DNA of 64,000 nucleotides from contig CM048750.1 of assembly GCA_026315105.1 (NCBI GenBank), positions 75,568,297 through 75,632,296 of the forward strand. Direction: 5' to 3'. How positions within the stretch are numbered: position 1 is the first letter of the stretch; each line of letters begins with the position of its first letter. The position numbers and the translations under genes are program-made. Below the pieces are notes generated by a model. The model saw only the letters and a list, made by a program, of their open reading frames with translations, was not told the origin of the DNA and did not search any database. Shown here piece by piece: positions 1 through 11,562 of this stretch. Source of the stretch: Locusta migratoria. Lineage: Eukaryota > Arthropoda > Insecta > Orthoptera > Acrididae.

Positions 1-7
1 TTGTCGT

Positions 8-170
8 GCCGCGGTGGAGTAGCCGGGCGGTCTAAGGCGCCTCGCTGCGGAGCGCACGGTTGCTCGCTGTCGGAGGTTCGAGTTAGCTTACCTTAGTTTA
101 AGTAATTTGTTAGCTACGGACTGATGACCACGCAGTTTGGTCTGATAGATTTACAATCATTTGAACATTT
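8..170 (+). repeat. SINE-A, tRNA-headed, internally deleted
   Basis: A tRNA-like head (GCCGCGGTGGAGTAGCC, with a B-box-like GGAGGTTCGAGT) runs directly into the body that ends GATTTACAATCATTTGAACATTT. Compared with the copies at 36759 and 45579, the linker with the TCCTCCCTGGGGCATG and TG-rich stretch is missing, so this copy has an internal deletion. The head resembles a class II tRNA (Leu/Ser-like). It is a retroposon, not a tRNA gene. Confidence 0.85.
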
Positions 171-1359
171 GGTGCTTATCGTACTATTGCCAATCACGCC
201 CCAGCGGGAATAAGTAGATCCATGTGCAAGGGAAATCTGTAAGTTGTTCTTTGAATGCCTGCACCCTTAACTATGTCTCACCAAGAACTTTCTTACAATG
301 GAGATTAATAATTTCATTTACGTTAGGGAACTGAAGCCTTATGAGGTGTATTGTACGGTTCATATCATGTGCTATACAAGTTTCAAGCAACATCAAAACG
401 GTAGTAGACTTGGTACAATGAAACGGCGAAAGAATATGTGCCGTGGCATCTGTCAAAGCAAAACCAGCACTTTCTTTCCATTTACGCCATCTGAATATAG
501 CACATTCATCCCGGCGAGGACACAGCACGTATGCTATTATTTGTCGTTTAGACTTTGGAACTTGTTTTGAACAAATGAAATAAGCTGTGAATTGCCAACA
601 ATCACTTTTTCAATGTCCCAGCCAAGATTGTCAGTAGTTCCATCTCCAGAATTTGATACGCAATAATAATCTCGGATTCTTGTCACTGCATCCTAATCGA
701 TTGATTCCACATAATGAGGTTACTCCACCGGAACAGACCGACGGCAGCATTCTTTTCTTTGATTCTTTGACGCAAGTCTCTTCGAAAAGGAAGATATAAG
801 TGCATTTTTTAGGATTTCAAAGATGAATTGGGCAAAAACTAGTTTGAAGCCGAAATAGGTTGTTTTAGGTGCTATAAAAGTAGCTGTTTTTGTTTTAATT
901 AGTCATGAAACGCATAACTACAAGTTTATTTCCAACTAGGAACTCAGCAAAAGAATAGGTTGTAACCTAAGGATTCGTGGTCTAGTTATAATGCACGCAG
1001 ACATTGCTTCTTCTGTATGTATCTGTACACAATGCATGGTCAGACTAATTTCTATCACAAGCCAGAAGAGATTAAGATAAGCAAAACTCATACCCCTAAG
1101 CAGTATTTTGAACATTTATGCGTTCTTGGTTTGCACTTGGTTTGCACTTCTGGAAGAGAGATGAAACTGATTCCCCCCCCCCCCCCCCCCCAAATTGGTA
1201 CTAATCATATAATCATAGTTGCTTAAATCAATCCGTGGAAAGTAGTTGCACATTTTATTGGAGATCGAGTCTTTAAAGCGAAGTAATGACTGTATAATGT
1301 ACCCTGTATTCGGGTAACAAGTTCTTTATCTACTTTTCTCCAACCTATCATAAACCGTT
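171..1359. other. No gene recognised; poly-C tract
   Basis: Short frames on both strands show no family motif or biased composition. A poly-C run lies at about 1173-1191. I see nothing else I can support. Confidence 0.5.
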
Positions 1360-1402
1360 GTCAAATGTTCAAATGTTTGTTAAGCTTATGTGACTTAACT
1401 GC
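1360..1402 (-). repeat. SINE-B 3' end fragment
   Basis: The text CAAATGTTTGTTAAGCTTATG followed by GACTTAACT is the reverse complement of the SINE-B terminus seen complete at 54443-54646. Only the last ~40 bp remain. Confidence 0.7.
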
Positions 1403-1629
1403 TCCGCGCCATGTGTCGGAATATTTGACATTACGAGCAACAGTTTTCTCATTTATAACTGAAATCAAGCTAGATGTTGGTGTCATTGATACTGTTTCAA
1501 TTTTCAGCAATTTAAGCTATATAGTACCAGTTATTCTTCATTCTCTAATCAGGTGACACATGTCATATCTGACGACCACTTACCGTTAGTAGAAAAGTGA
1601 CGGTTATGTTAAAACAAATAAAAAAATAG

Positions 1630-1725
1630 TAAGAAAATACGCGATCGGAATTGAACCCGCGACTTTCCGTACGCGAACCCAACGCTTTATCACAAGATCA
1701 TTACCAGTCCAATGCTCACAACCCC
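1630..1725 (-). repeat. tRNA-like sequence, probable SINE head
   Basis: On the minus strand a B-box-like GGGTTCAATTCC lies about 40 nt after an A-box-like block. The acceptor arms do not pair convincingly and no CCA-side partner is visible, so a functional tRNA is unlikely. A decayed tRNA-derived SINE head is the best guess. Confidence 0.4.
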
Positions 1726-3470
1726 AAGATAACACATACTCTCCGTCTAGCGAAAATATGTTCGTGAACGAAATTAATATTTACAGATGTTTCAATTTTT
1801 CCTTCCATTACAGGCTAAACACTACCCAAATACGAAATTTGACGTTTGTGTGTCTGCTAGATCACATTAGAATTTTGACGATCGGTGAGTCAGTGAGTGA
1901 CAGAATTAGCGAGTTTCGACTGCTAATATTTCGTAAACTATAAGGTCTATAATAGTATAATTTGAAAATGTAGCAGCTAATTATAGTAGATACTCTTGGT
2001 AACCGAAAATTCAGGCTTCCAGCTTTATCCACAACTGAGATACAGGGGGGTGGAAAGTATCGTCTAGTGCTTCGAAAAAAGGATGGCACGGCCGTGCAAT
2101 CGACTTGGCGGGGCACTACCGTGCCCCCCAGATAATCATACCCTGCACGGCAGTGCGCGGTATTAATATATTCGTAAACGACGTGTGCGAATTTGCGATT
2201 CTTTAGGGGCCCATATCTCAGGTCCTGTTCATCTCAGAGTGAAGGGATAAAGCGTCCAGGGTTGATCTTGGCCTAGTAATCATTTGTGTACATATTAGAA
2301 GAATGGGTATACAGTAGCTGTCATACAGTACATCGACAAAATTTTCAAAGTTACACACTTCCTGGAGCCCATCCAAATTGAGCAAATCAGTTAGCTTTTG
2401 TACGTGACGTGTAGTCTATGAATTGTGGGGTTGGTCACTTCGATACTTTCCCTTCATTATAGATCTTCGAAATTTTATGATGATATTCTCGAGGCTGTTT
2501 TGAAATTTTTTCGATATCGTTATCCGCTACCGAGATCCAGAGGTTGAAACTTATGGAAGTTTTGCACAAAATCACAAAACCCGATTTTTAGCCGTTTTAG
2601 CACCGTAAATCACAAATGTCTAAATGATTGACCATAGAAAATTCTTCAAATAATTAAAATACATACTGTAGACATTTATCTATAAACGGCTTTTTCAGTT
2701 TTCGTAAACATTAGTCCGTTAGCAAGATACGGCCGAAAAACGCGATATTTTGCTAGAAAAAGTGCGATTTGTGCTGAAAGACGGCGTTCGGGCAGCTCTG
2801 AAACTTACCATGCGATTTGAAAAAAAGTACTCGGCGAAAAAATTAGTTTTTTGTACATCTTAAAGATTGAAATCTTCGGTCGATGAAGGGGTAATTTTTG
2901 ATTTAGTTTACTTTACAGTTAATATGCAGCACCAGGTTTAGTGAACTATTGCAACATATTTTAAAGAGTTTGCAGAGGTACAAATACATTGTGTAAACTT
3001 CTCATATGATTGATTTTAGGTTACAAATAGCTGCGTATGATATGTAGATAACATATCGAAATTTTATTTAAAGTTTAGAGCAGAATATCTTATGTGTTTT
3101 TTGAGATATCGGTCCGCCAATGATAGCACGCGACAGTAATAGGTTCGAAAACGCTATTTCTGATTGTGATGTAACGTATCTCGAGGAATAGGAAATGACT
3201 AAAATGTTATGTGTATGTTGTTTAGGTGTTTATCTGGAAAATACGTTTCCCGTTTTTGGAAATGTTCATTCATTATTGCGATACGCTACAAAAATCGTAA
3301 TTATTGGCATCAAAAGATCCAACTGCGTGCATTGGCGAATCTACACTTCTATTCATGGCAAATCGTCAAAATTTTTACGATGCGTTCTAATATTATACTA
3401 TCCAAATTGTACTCACCATTGATTTCATATATATAAGCAGTACACAGGAAAAAGACGGGAACCAGCTTGA
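1726..3470. other. No gene recognised; GC-rich hairpin cluster at 2086-2160
   Basis: No coding signal is recognisable. GC-rich dyads (GCACGGCCGTGC at 2086-2097 and a 7-bp hairpin GGGGCAC/GTGCCCC at 2110-2127) sit in AT-rich surroundings. The stretch 2450-3180 has the look of old repeat DNA but I cannot assign a family. Confidence 0.45.
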
Positions 3471-4557
3471 AAAGGCGAATATGTTCTCTGACACAAAAGT
3501 GTGGAACCAGCTGCCTCAGTCCTCATTCCGACTTCCTCACCAAAAATTTTGGCATGCGAACATATTCGCGCATTTTTTGACTGAATGTGAGTAGGACAGA
3601 GACAGTGCAACAGGCAGAGAGAGCCATATATGACGGAGGAGAGAAACTGCCAGTTCAGGAGAGAAAGGCATATGCACGAAAATAGCAGTGAAAGCGAAAC
3701 GAGACGTTGGAAGTCAGGAACAGTGGCAACAACAACCTAAGACATGCAGATAGTAGCAATTCAAAATCTTCAAATGTTTGTTAAGCTTATGGGACTTAAC
3801 TACGGGGTCATCAATCCCTAAACTTACAAACTACTTATGAACTAGGACGGCACAAATATCCATGCCCGAGGGGGGATTCGAACCCCCGACCGTTGTGGCC
3901 GTGCTGACCGTGACTGGAGCGCCTCAGTCACCTAGGCCACCGCGGCCGGCTAGTAGCAATTGAAGCAAAAGAGTGGGAAACTGAAACGAATGGAGACCAT
4001 ACATAAAGAATGAACGTGAGGCTCTCCAATACATTAAACCAAACAATTTGTCCCATTTTTCCCATCCACAGTACCCGCATGCTAAAGTTTTCCGGTCTAC
4101 AGGTCAAACCCGAAGCAAACCATCCCCATGGACATATGTGTAATTGAGACAATCGTGATTGAAGACAGTAAATGTCGACTCTAACTGACAAACAAAGGAT
4201 ACGGGCAACAGGTTAGGTAGCGAATGGGACAACGTCAGCGAATGAGTCAGAGAGAAGTGGCAGAAATAGACAGCTGTGAGGAATCGCGAGGGAAAGGGAT
4301 GAAGACATTGAAAGTTTGACACTGACAGAAAGCGGCAGTGAGAGAGACAGCAAACAAACGGACAGAGACATATATAGACACTGACAGTGAGACGACAATG
4401 CTGACTATGGCGGCTTAATTGGGCAAAAGTATTTACAAAGTTATGAGCTAAAAGTGTGCGAATATGTTCGCATGCCAAAATTTTTGGTGAGGAAGTCAGA
4501 ATGAGGATTGAAGCAGCTGGTTCCATACTTTGGTGTCAGAGAACAAATTCGCCTTTT
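3471..4557. mobile_element. ~1.1 kb inverted-repeat (TIR) element, non-autonomous
   Basis: The ends form a ~100 bp inverted repeat: 3471-3572 (AAAGGCGAATATGTTCTCTG and on) matches the reverse complement of 4455-4557, with only scattered mismatches. The internal part is GA/CT-rich and carries no transposase. A SINE-B copy is inserted inside at 3762-3950. Frames in this interval read only through low-complexity sequence. The superfamily is unknown because I could not define a target-site duplication. An inverted pair of fragments of a longer repeat is an alternative. Confidence 0.65.
3762..3950 (-). repeat. SINE-B insertion with 11 bp TSD
   Basis: A complete SINE-B lies in reverse orientation. 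It is flanked by the direct repeat TAGTAGCAATT at 3751-3761 and 3951-3961, which is a clear target-site duplication. The tRNA-like head (B-box complement GGGGGATTCGAACCCCC) is at the right end. It interrupts the TIR element, so it is younger than that element. Confidence 0.9.
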
Positions 4558-4595
4558 CTGTTCTCCGGCAGGAGGATTTTTTAGCTGGTAATAAT

Positions 4596-4607
4596 AGTAA
4601 ATATGGT
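4596..4607. repeat. Left target-site duplication of PLE-1
   Basis: AGTAAATATGGT occurs here and again at 7392-7403, exactly bracketing the inverted PLE arms. A 12 bp duplication fits target-primed retrotransposition. Confidence 0.75.
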
Positions 4608-4659
4608 AATAGTTGTTGTATCTTTCGGGTTATGTGGTCGTGGTCCACGAAACATATCC

Positions 4660-4706
4660 GTTCCTGACGTTTCGTCCAGGGCTGCGCCGGACATCTTCAG
4701 AGGTAC
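4660..4706 (-). ncRNA. Hammerhead ribozyme motif, PLE-1 minus arm
   Basis: This is the reverse-complement twin of the motif at 7260-7306, with the same core CTGAAGA (complement at 4694-4700) and GAAACGTC (complement at 4666-4673). See the plus-arm entry for the fold. Confidence 0.8.
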
Positions 4707-4869
4707 TGGTAGCGGTGAGTCTTGCCGACTGACGAGTCGGGCGTCGGAGAGCGGTATAAATACTGTCCAAAAGGGGGCGTGGTCAAGTGTTCACGTGCGC
4801 AGCAGAGATAAGCCTTGTCAAAGATAAAACATAACTTTCGATAGTCGATGGTCAAAGATAAAAGCGTAA

Positions 4870-6362
4870 CTACCTACTCTGAAGAGCCACAGTCCATATG
4901 TCATTAAGTTTCATTGTTTCTTCCTTTCTATTAAAATTATCCCTATGTTTGTATATTTCTATTGCTTCTCTGTGCAGTCGTGGATAATAGTTCGTCGCTG
5001 TAGATAAAATTTCTGTTTCGGAAAACTTTACTTCATGATTTCCTGATTGGAAAACATGTTCCGCTACAGCTGATTTCTCAATTCTACCTAGTCGGCAAAG
5101 ACTTTTGTGTTCTTTCAGTCTTGTATTCACACTCCTTTTTGTAGTACCAATATACACTTTTCCGCAAGAACAAGGAATTTTGTACACTCCACTAGATGAT
5201 AGAGGAGGGCGTTTGTCCTTAACAGATCGGAGTGCCTGACTTATCTTTTTTGTTGGTTTAAAAACCGGTCTGATATCGTGTTTACGTAAAATCTTTCCTA
5301 TCCGATCCGTAACTGTTTTAATGAAGGGGAGAGAAACGGTGTTCTTCCATCGTTGTGTTTTGTTGCTGTCTTTTTGTTTACCTCTCTTTGGTCGCAGAAC
5401 CCTATTTACTTCTTTCCGTGTATATCCATTTTTCTCAAAAGCCTGCATCAGATGATGTAACTCGGCATCTAGGTGTTCTGGCGTACAAATTCGTTTAGCT
5501 CTGTCAATAAGACTTTTAATAACCCCTCGTTTTTTCTGAGGATGATGGTTGGAATCTTTGTGCAAGTATCTGTCCGTATGCGTGACTTTTCGGAAAACCT
5601 TATGCTTCAAACTTCCATCTGTCTGTCGCATAACTGAAACATCCAAGAAAGATATTTCATTGTCATTTTCCATCTCCATAGTGAATTGGATCTTTGGATT
5701 TACACTATTCAGATAATTAAAGAAGTCTTCCAATGCTTTTTTACCGTGTGACCAAACAACAAATGTGTCATCCACATATCGAAACCAACGATTCGGTTTC
5801 TTATTTGCTTTTTCCAGAGCTGACTCTTCGAATTTTTCCATGTAAAAATTAGCGATTGTAGGACCTAACGGGTTACCCATTGCAACACCGTCAATTTGCT
5901 CATAAAACTCATCATTCCATTGAAACTGACTCGAAGTAAGGCAGTGTCGAAAGAGAGCGGTCAAATCTCCTGGGAAAAGATCCGTTATATAAACCATAAC
6001 TTCGTTGATAGGAATCATAGTGAACAACGACACTATATCAAAACTTACAAGAATGTCTCCAGGAGCCAGGATTAGTCCTTCAATTTTCTCAATAAAATGA
6101 CGTGAGTCTCTAATATAAGAGTCAGTCTTACCAATGTATGGTTGTAGACGAGTTGCCAGATATCTTGCTACTTCGTATGTTGGTGAATTGATAGCACTGA
6201 CGATCGGTCTCAGAGGAAAATCAGTTTTATGTATCTTGGGTAGCCCATAAAGTCTTGGACACATTGCTTCAGATTTCAATAGGGCTTTCTTATCCTCTTT
6301 CTGAATCGAAGTGGATGACTTTATCAGTGCGTTTGTTTTCTTCAGTACGCTGGCTGTAGGGT
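4870..6362 (-). pseudogene. PLE-1 reverse transcriptase/GIY-YIG ORF, 5'-truncated
   Basis: The frame is open from the arm junction to a stop at 4870-4872 and encodes about 497 element-derived residues. An upstream ATG at 6415 lies in the opposite arm and only by chance continues the frame. In order, the protein shows the LYGLPKIHK block typical of Penelope RTs, an LVSFDIVSLF motif A, GVAMGNPLGP motif B, the catalytic FRYVDDTFVVW motif C, and a C-terminal GIY-YIG nuclease (GVYKIPCSCGKVYIG with downstream Arg/Glu/Asn positions). The N-terminal ~200 residues expected from the PLE-2 ORF are missing. The remaining frame has no stop, which suggests a recent insertion. The encoded enzyme would reverse-transcribe element RNA and nick target DNA, but this copy probably cannot do so alone. 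Confidence 0.88.
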
Positions 6363-7096
6363 ATAAGGTTTTCCGAAAAGTCACGCATACGGACAGATAC
6401 TTGCACAAAGATTCCAACCATCATCCTCAGCAAAAACGAGGGGTTATTAAAAGTCTTATTCACAGAGCTAAACGAATTTGTACGCCAGAACACCTAGATG
6501 CCGAGTTACATCATCTGATGCAGGCTTTTGAGAAAAATGGATATACACGGAAAGAAGTAAATAGGGTTCTGCGACCAAGGAGAGGTAAACAAAAAGACAG
6601 CAACAAAACACAACGATGGAAGAACACCGTTTCTCTCCCCTTCATTAAAACAGTTACGGATCGGATAGGAAAGATTTTACGTAAACACGATATCAGACCG
6701 GTTTTTAAACCAACAAAAAAGATAAGTCAGGCACTCCGATCTGTTAAGGACAAACGCCCTCCTCTATCATCTAGTGGAGTGTACAAAATTCCTTGTTCTT
6801 GCGGAAAAGTGTATATTGGTACTACAAAAAGGAGTGTGAATACAAGACTGAAAGAACACAAAAGTCTTTGCCGACTAGGTAGAATTGAGAAATCAGCTGT
6901 AGCGGAACATGTTTTCCAATCAGGAAATCATGAAGTAAAGTTTTCCGAAACAGAAATTTTATCTACAGCGACGAACTATTATCCACGACTGCACAGAGAA
7001 GCAATAGAAATATACAAACATAGGGATAATTTTAATAGAAAGGAAGAAACAATGAAACTTAATGACATATGGACTGTGGCTCTTCAGAGTAGGTAG
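6363..7096 (+). pseudogene. PLE-1 C-terminal fragment (GIY-YIG endonuclease only)
   Basis: The plus arm encodes about 244 residues from KVFRKVTHTDR to the natural stop, nearly identical to the C-terminus of the minus-arm ORF. Differences are single residues such as QQKRGV for QKKRGV and LIHRAK for LIDRAK. It includes the linker, the GVYKIPCSCGKVYIG motif and the C-terminal EAIEIYKH/NFNRKEE block. The RT core is absent. An in-frame ATG at 6311 lies in the opposing arm and is an accident of the junction. Confidence 0.88.
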
Positions 7097-7259
7097 TTAC
7101 GCTTTTATCTTTGACCATCGACTATCGAAAGTTATGTTTTATCTTTGACAAGGCTTATCTCTGCTGCGCACGTGAACACTTGACCACGCCCCCTTTTGGA
7201 CAGTATTTATACCGCTCTCCGACGCCCGACTCGTCAGTCGGCAAGACTCACCGCTACCA

Positions 7260-7306
7260 GTACCTCTGAAGATGTCCGGCGCAGCCCTGGACGAAACGTC
7301 AGGAAC
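7260..7306 (+). ncRNA. Hammerhead ribozyme motif, PLE-1 plus arm
   Basis: Core CTGAAGA is at 7266-7272, followed by an unpaired T and a 6-bp stem II (GTCCGG 7274-7279 with CTGGAC 7287-7292, one G-U) closed by a 7-nt loop. GAAA follows at 7293-7296. Stem III is the self-complementary ACGT (7296-7299), so it has no loop within one molecule and would close between two molecules. The predicted cleavage site is after C7300. Stem I pairs CCT with AGG, then has an A-A mismatch and two more pairs (7260-7261 with 7305-7306). Hammerheads with minimal stem III are known from Penelope-like elements. Activity is inferred. Confidence 0.82.
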
Positions 7307-7391
7307 GGATATGTTTCGTGGACCACGACCACATAACCCGAAAGATACAACAACTATTACTTCAGCCGGTCGTGAAAGCCTTCACTGCATG

Positions 7392-7403
7392 AGTAAATAT
7401 GGT
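7392..7403. repeat. Right target-site duplication of PLE-1
   Basis: A second copy of AGTAAATATGGT follows the 3' tail of the plus arm. Confidence 0.75.
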
Positions 7404-8891
7404 GTTTTTGTGCCTTTGCCTTTGTCATAAAGGTGAATGAATAAAAGGGTGATGGTACAACTATTTTCCGCGTCTGGGATTGAAGCAGCGTCGCGCAGGT
7501 GTTGCGGTGCAGGTGCGAGCGACCTCTGCTGGGAGGGCGGAGCCGTCTGCCTGACCTACTGCAGGGATCGCCGGGTCACGGGAGTTGCCGAGGGCGCAGA
7601 CAGAGGTACTCTCTGTGCGGAGGAACGCCCGGTCTATTGTGCGCAGCTGGCTGGCTGGTAGGTGCACGCCGACTAGTGGCGGCTGTCGAGCTCGGCGTCT
7701 TTCTGTGAGAAGCTGACGACACTACACTAATGTTCCTTTTTCACCAAAGTGCCACTCTGTGATTTTCTGGAGATTATCTGTAACATTTTCTTGCAAGGCA
7801 TCATCAAGCTATTTCGTGCACAGTCTGAGGTCATTTTTCACTGACGAGGAAAGTACTTGGTCTCGAACAAACATATCTGTATGTACGTTTGGTTACAGAA
7901 TCTCTACGTACACCTCAATGTGCTGGTGGGTGTCATTGTTATGTAAAACTTTGCAATCATGCTCTAGAAAGCACTGTAGATGTAATTGTAGGCGCCATAC
8001 GTAATGCAGATATCTTAACTATAACTTATGTAATAATCGTCGTACGTGTTCTCTAGCTTATTGTCATCAAAAGCCGTGATGATAGTTGCAACTTTAACCT
8101 TCTTCCCGAAAGACTATTGGTATTCACTGCCACCGCTTCCATCGCCTATTCCCGCCTTTACCGTAGCACTAGCGCTTGCAATGACTTGTTCGTCATTATC
8201 ACCTCTATTATCATTATTATGACTTTGTAGCAAAAGAATCTAACTTATGCTCATAGTTCTGTACCATAACAGATACGAGAAAGCATGCGAATGATTCATC
8301 TTCTATACTAATGCCATCTTCACGAAGAAGGATTCTTCGTAACTTCATCTCAACCAATCGCAATACATTAGCAGGATGGATTACCAATCGCCACTCCATC
8401 TGACGCTTCACCACACAAATGTCACAAAACGCAACTTCGGAGGCATACTGCACCGTCGCTACTGGCGAACCGACAAGTCAAAGTGCAATGTGGCAAGGCA
8501 CATGCAGAGGCCCCTAACGGAGGACTGCAGAGTTTTGCAGATGCGGGAGTGTCACTAGTGCAGTAAGGGACCTTTACATTATCTCTCATACGATTTTGAT
8601 GTATATGCGTTTGTTCGAGCCCGAGTACTTTCCTTGTAAGTGCCTTCCACTCTTAAGGCTAGTATACACGACGACACTAGGTTCGACACTCGTTGCATGG
8701 AATGAATTGCGTGCAACTGGTTTCGTGTGCGTCTGTAGACACAGCGCCAATACTATACACTTTAGTTTCCTTGTTTTGTCGGTGCCGAAGTCGCCGATGA
8801 ATGAAAGTTTTGATAGCTGTAAAAGTTGTGGCGGAGCTATCACTTCTCTGTGTCACTGCATAAGACTCGACATAAAAAGAATAAAAAACGT

Positions 8892-8928
<37 letters not shown>

Positions 8929-9669
8929 TGACTGGATTAAAAAAAGACGTCAGCTCGGTTGCTTAGCGACCTTGCTGAAATAAATTGTAATTGAAGACCC
9001 AGAAGCTATTTTAATCAAATGAGAAAGTCACCAGAGCAGTTTACGTTCCTTTTAAACGGAGTTAGTAATTCAATAGAGAAACAAGATACTGTTGTGCCTG
9101 AAGTATTATTAGCAGAACTGAAATTACAAACTGCATTACGTTTCTTGTCAAGTAAATATTCCTCTCTACCTGTACTGTGTTCCCAAATCCACAATTGTCA
9201 TAGTTCGTTTGTGTAGGTATTTAAAATTGAATGTATTTTACTCTGCAATTCACTAATCATCAACCCATCAATATTTAATTCACGAATAATTGCTTCAAGA
9301 GCACAAACACGCAGCTGATTTTTCCTGAAATTTTGCATCGCATATATGTTAAAAAACCGAATTATTTCTTCCGTTCCCCCCTTTATGTTGTGTTTTGTTC
9401 TGTATTGGTTATAACCTAACCTAAAACACGCGCAATCAGTTTCGCCATAGTTGGAAGGTGCCGAAACTGTCTAGTTTCGCCAACGAGTTGCGCGTACTTC
9501 TGCTGCGCATGCGCAGTGGCCGGTAGCGCAGTTTCATGAAACGTAGTACCGTCATGTAAGCAAGCCTTTGAAATCTCGTAAATTTTTTTTTCTTGTATCT
9601 GTGGAGAGTGTTGGAAACATATCGCTGATTGCGTCGGTGTGGCGCTTGGCAGGCCGGTGTTAAACGGTG
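7404..9669. other. No gene recognised; GC-rich block and poly-T
   Basis: Positions 7475-7710 are GC- and CpG-rich compared with the surroundings, but the frames there lack family motifs. It could be a repeat or an old promoter. Poly-T occupies about 8893-8927. The rest shows no recognisable coding or RNA feature. Confidence 0.45.
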
Positions 9670-9797
9670 GTAGTGGTCGAGACCGTGTGGTATCCTACTG
9701 ATTTGAAGAGAATTATTGCTTAACTGTTTCATACCACTGCAGTAGTGGGCGAGAGCGTGTCGTATCCTACTGATTTGAAGGGAATAATTGCTTAACT
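9670..9797. repeat. Two-copy tandem repeat, period 72 bp
   Basis: GTAGTGGTCGAGACCGTGTG begins a 56-bp unit at 9670 that recurs at 9742 with five substitutions. Both end in ATTGCTTAACT. The spacing of 72 bp shows a simple tandem duplication. Confidence 0.85.
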
Positions 9798-10779
9798 CGA
9801 TTTACTCGACATTTTGAAGATAGATGCTCCATTATCAAACTTAACTCATACAAAATATGTATGTACATTTATAAGATAATGATTGTCATTACTATGGAAA
9901 CAAAAGGTATGTCATAATATCTTTTCTCCGGTTATCGAGCATCAATTTTGAGAATCATAGTGGGAGTGGGAGGGGAGGGAGAGCGATCGAAGCATAGTTA
10001 AATGTTCTACCTGTTAATTTTACTCATAACTTCATGTGTGTACTGTTTCATTTCCAATGTGGTTTGTGATAGAATTATTGTTTGCTTCATTTTATAAGGT
10101 CCAACCCTAGGATTTCAAAGAACGACTGAATATTCCCGATTTATTAACCGAAAAAAAGAGAGCAAGCAGTCGTTACCTAACAAAGAAGATGCACTTTTTA
10201 ATCTTTTATAAACATTTATTTTCCGTTTCTTTGTTTTCGTTTGTTATGTTGATTACTACATTTGTGAAGTATAAGTCTGTTTAGTTTCTTTGTGATCATT
10301 TTTCGAAATCATTAATGGCATCTTCCCTGTGTCATTGGGCCAAATTAACTAACCACAAAGTAACTGATTATGAAGCAGTCAGGTGACACGTTCCAGTAAT
10401 TAGTCTTTGTGCATTTTCAATATAACATTTATTCTACTTGATTTGTGGCTGAATTTAGAATTCGCTTTTACAAAAAGAAATTAACTCGTCGGTTTATAAA
10501 ACATTACAAAAGGAGAACGTTACGAATATAGTGCAATATTGGGAGTAGATGTTGAAGGATCTTTCAAACCCTGTCACAGATAAATCGTTCAATATAGAAC
10601 CTCAACGCTGTGTCAAGCAAATTAGAAACTGTAATACTTTTATTTTTTACTTTCTGTTTGAATCAAAGGATAATTTATTGTCAATTGACAGATTGTAACA
10701 GTTTCTGCCTGAAAGTTATTAATTTTACACACAACAATTATTGCTTTATTTATGGTTGCAGTAAGATCTCTTTCTCCGT
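9798..10779. other. No feature recognised
   Basis: This is AT-rich sequence without a supported gene or repeat family. Confidence 0.45.

Positions 10780-10824
<45 letters not shown>
10780..10824. repeat. (CA)n microsatellite
   Basis: An uninterrupted CA tract of about 45 bp with no SINE sequence on either side, unlike the tracts at 11341 and 20306. Confidence 0.95.
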
Positions 10825-10826
<2 letters not shown>

Positions 10827-11253
10827 GAGGTATTCACTTTATAAATTACATATTTCTTAGTCCATGCATCACCGTGAATTTCACTCATTTAATCTGGAAG
10901 TGAATCTGTCCACTCCTGTACTCAAAGAGGTCAGGTCTAAATCAATTTAGTTACATTTTATTAGTATAGGAAGACAGATTGTTCGAAAATTTATTTATCC
11001 GCCTACATATGGGCGCTTTCTCTTTAAATTTCGCTGCAATAAATTATAATGCTCGATTATAATACAGTACACTCTTTGCAAGAGAGTTAGAATGTACTCT
11101 CACTGTAATTTCTGTTGTATAGCAAACCCCACACTTTTCATTCAGAGAACACACTTTCACATTCAAAGTCTGAAATTAATTTTTTGGACCAATAATTGCC
11201 AGTCTCGCTATACTAGTCCAAACAAACAAAACACACACTTTACGATCATCTAT

Positions 11254-11339
11254 AAATGTTCAAATGTTTGTAAATCTATCGGACCAAACTGCGTCGTCAT
11301 CAGTCCGTAGCTTAAACTAAGGTAAACTAACCTAAGGCC

Positions 11340-11401
<62 letters not shown>

Positions 11402-11488
11402 CCCCGGGGAGGACTCGAACCTCCGACGGTGAGCAACCGCGCGCTCCGCAGCGAGGCGTCTTTGACCGTTCGGCTACTCCATCGCGGC
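11254..11488 (-). repeat. SINE-A with expanded (CA)n linker
   Basis: A complete SINE-A in reverse orientation: the 3' end (AAATGTTCAAATGTTTGTAA) is at the left and the tRNA-like head complement (ACTCGAACCTCC) at the right. The short TG-rich linker of other copies is here expanded to a CA tract at 11341-11399. Confidence 0.9.
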
Positions 11489-11562
11489 TGCGATCTTTCT
11501 ATTCAATTTATTTATCTATTAAACTAAATTTCTATATCTAACCTCAAGTTATTTCATATTGA

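Larger units (their letters stand above)
4608..7391. mobile_element. PLE-1: Penelope-like element, head-to-head inverted arms
   Basis: Two oppositely oriented, 5'-truncated copies of one Penelope-like retroelement abut at about 6362/6363. The minus arm is 4608-6362 and the plus arm 6363-7391. Positions 6363-7358 and 5603-4608 pair over 996 bp with equal length, so there are no net indels. The plus arm alone carries a further ~33 nt 3' tail (7359-7391) next to the right TSD. Each arm ends in a hammerhead ribozyme motif. The plus arm starts after the reverse transcriptase core. The minus arm starts just upstream of the LYGLPKIHK motif. Neither arm holds a complete ORF, so the locus is not autonomous. 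The near-identity of the arms indicates one insertion event. Confidence 0.9.

Noticed and set aside
4104..4526. 140-residue Ser/Leu-rich frame on the minus strand
   Set aside because: It lies across a low-complexity GA/CT interior of a TIR element. No domain, and two overlapping frames look equally good.
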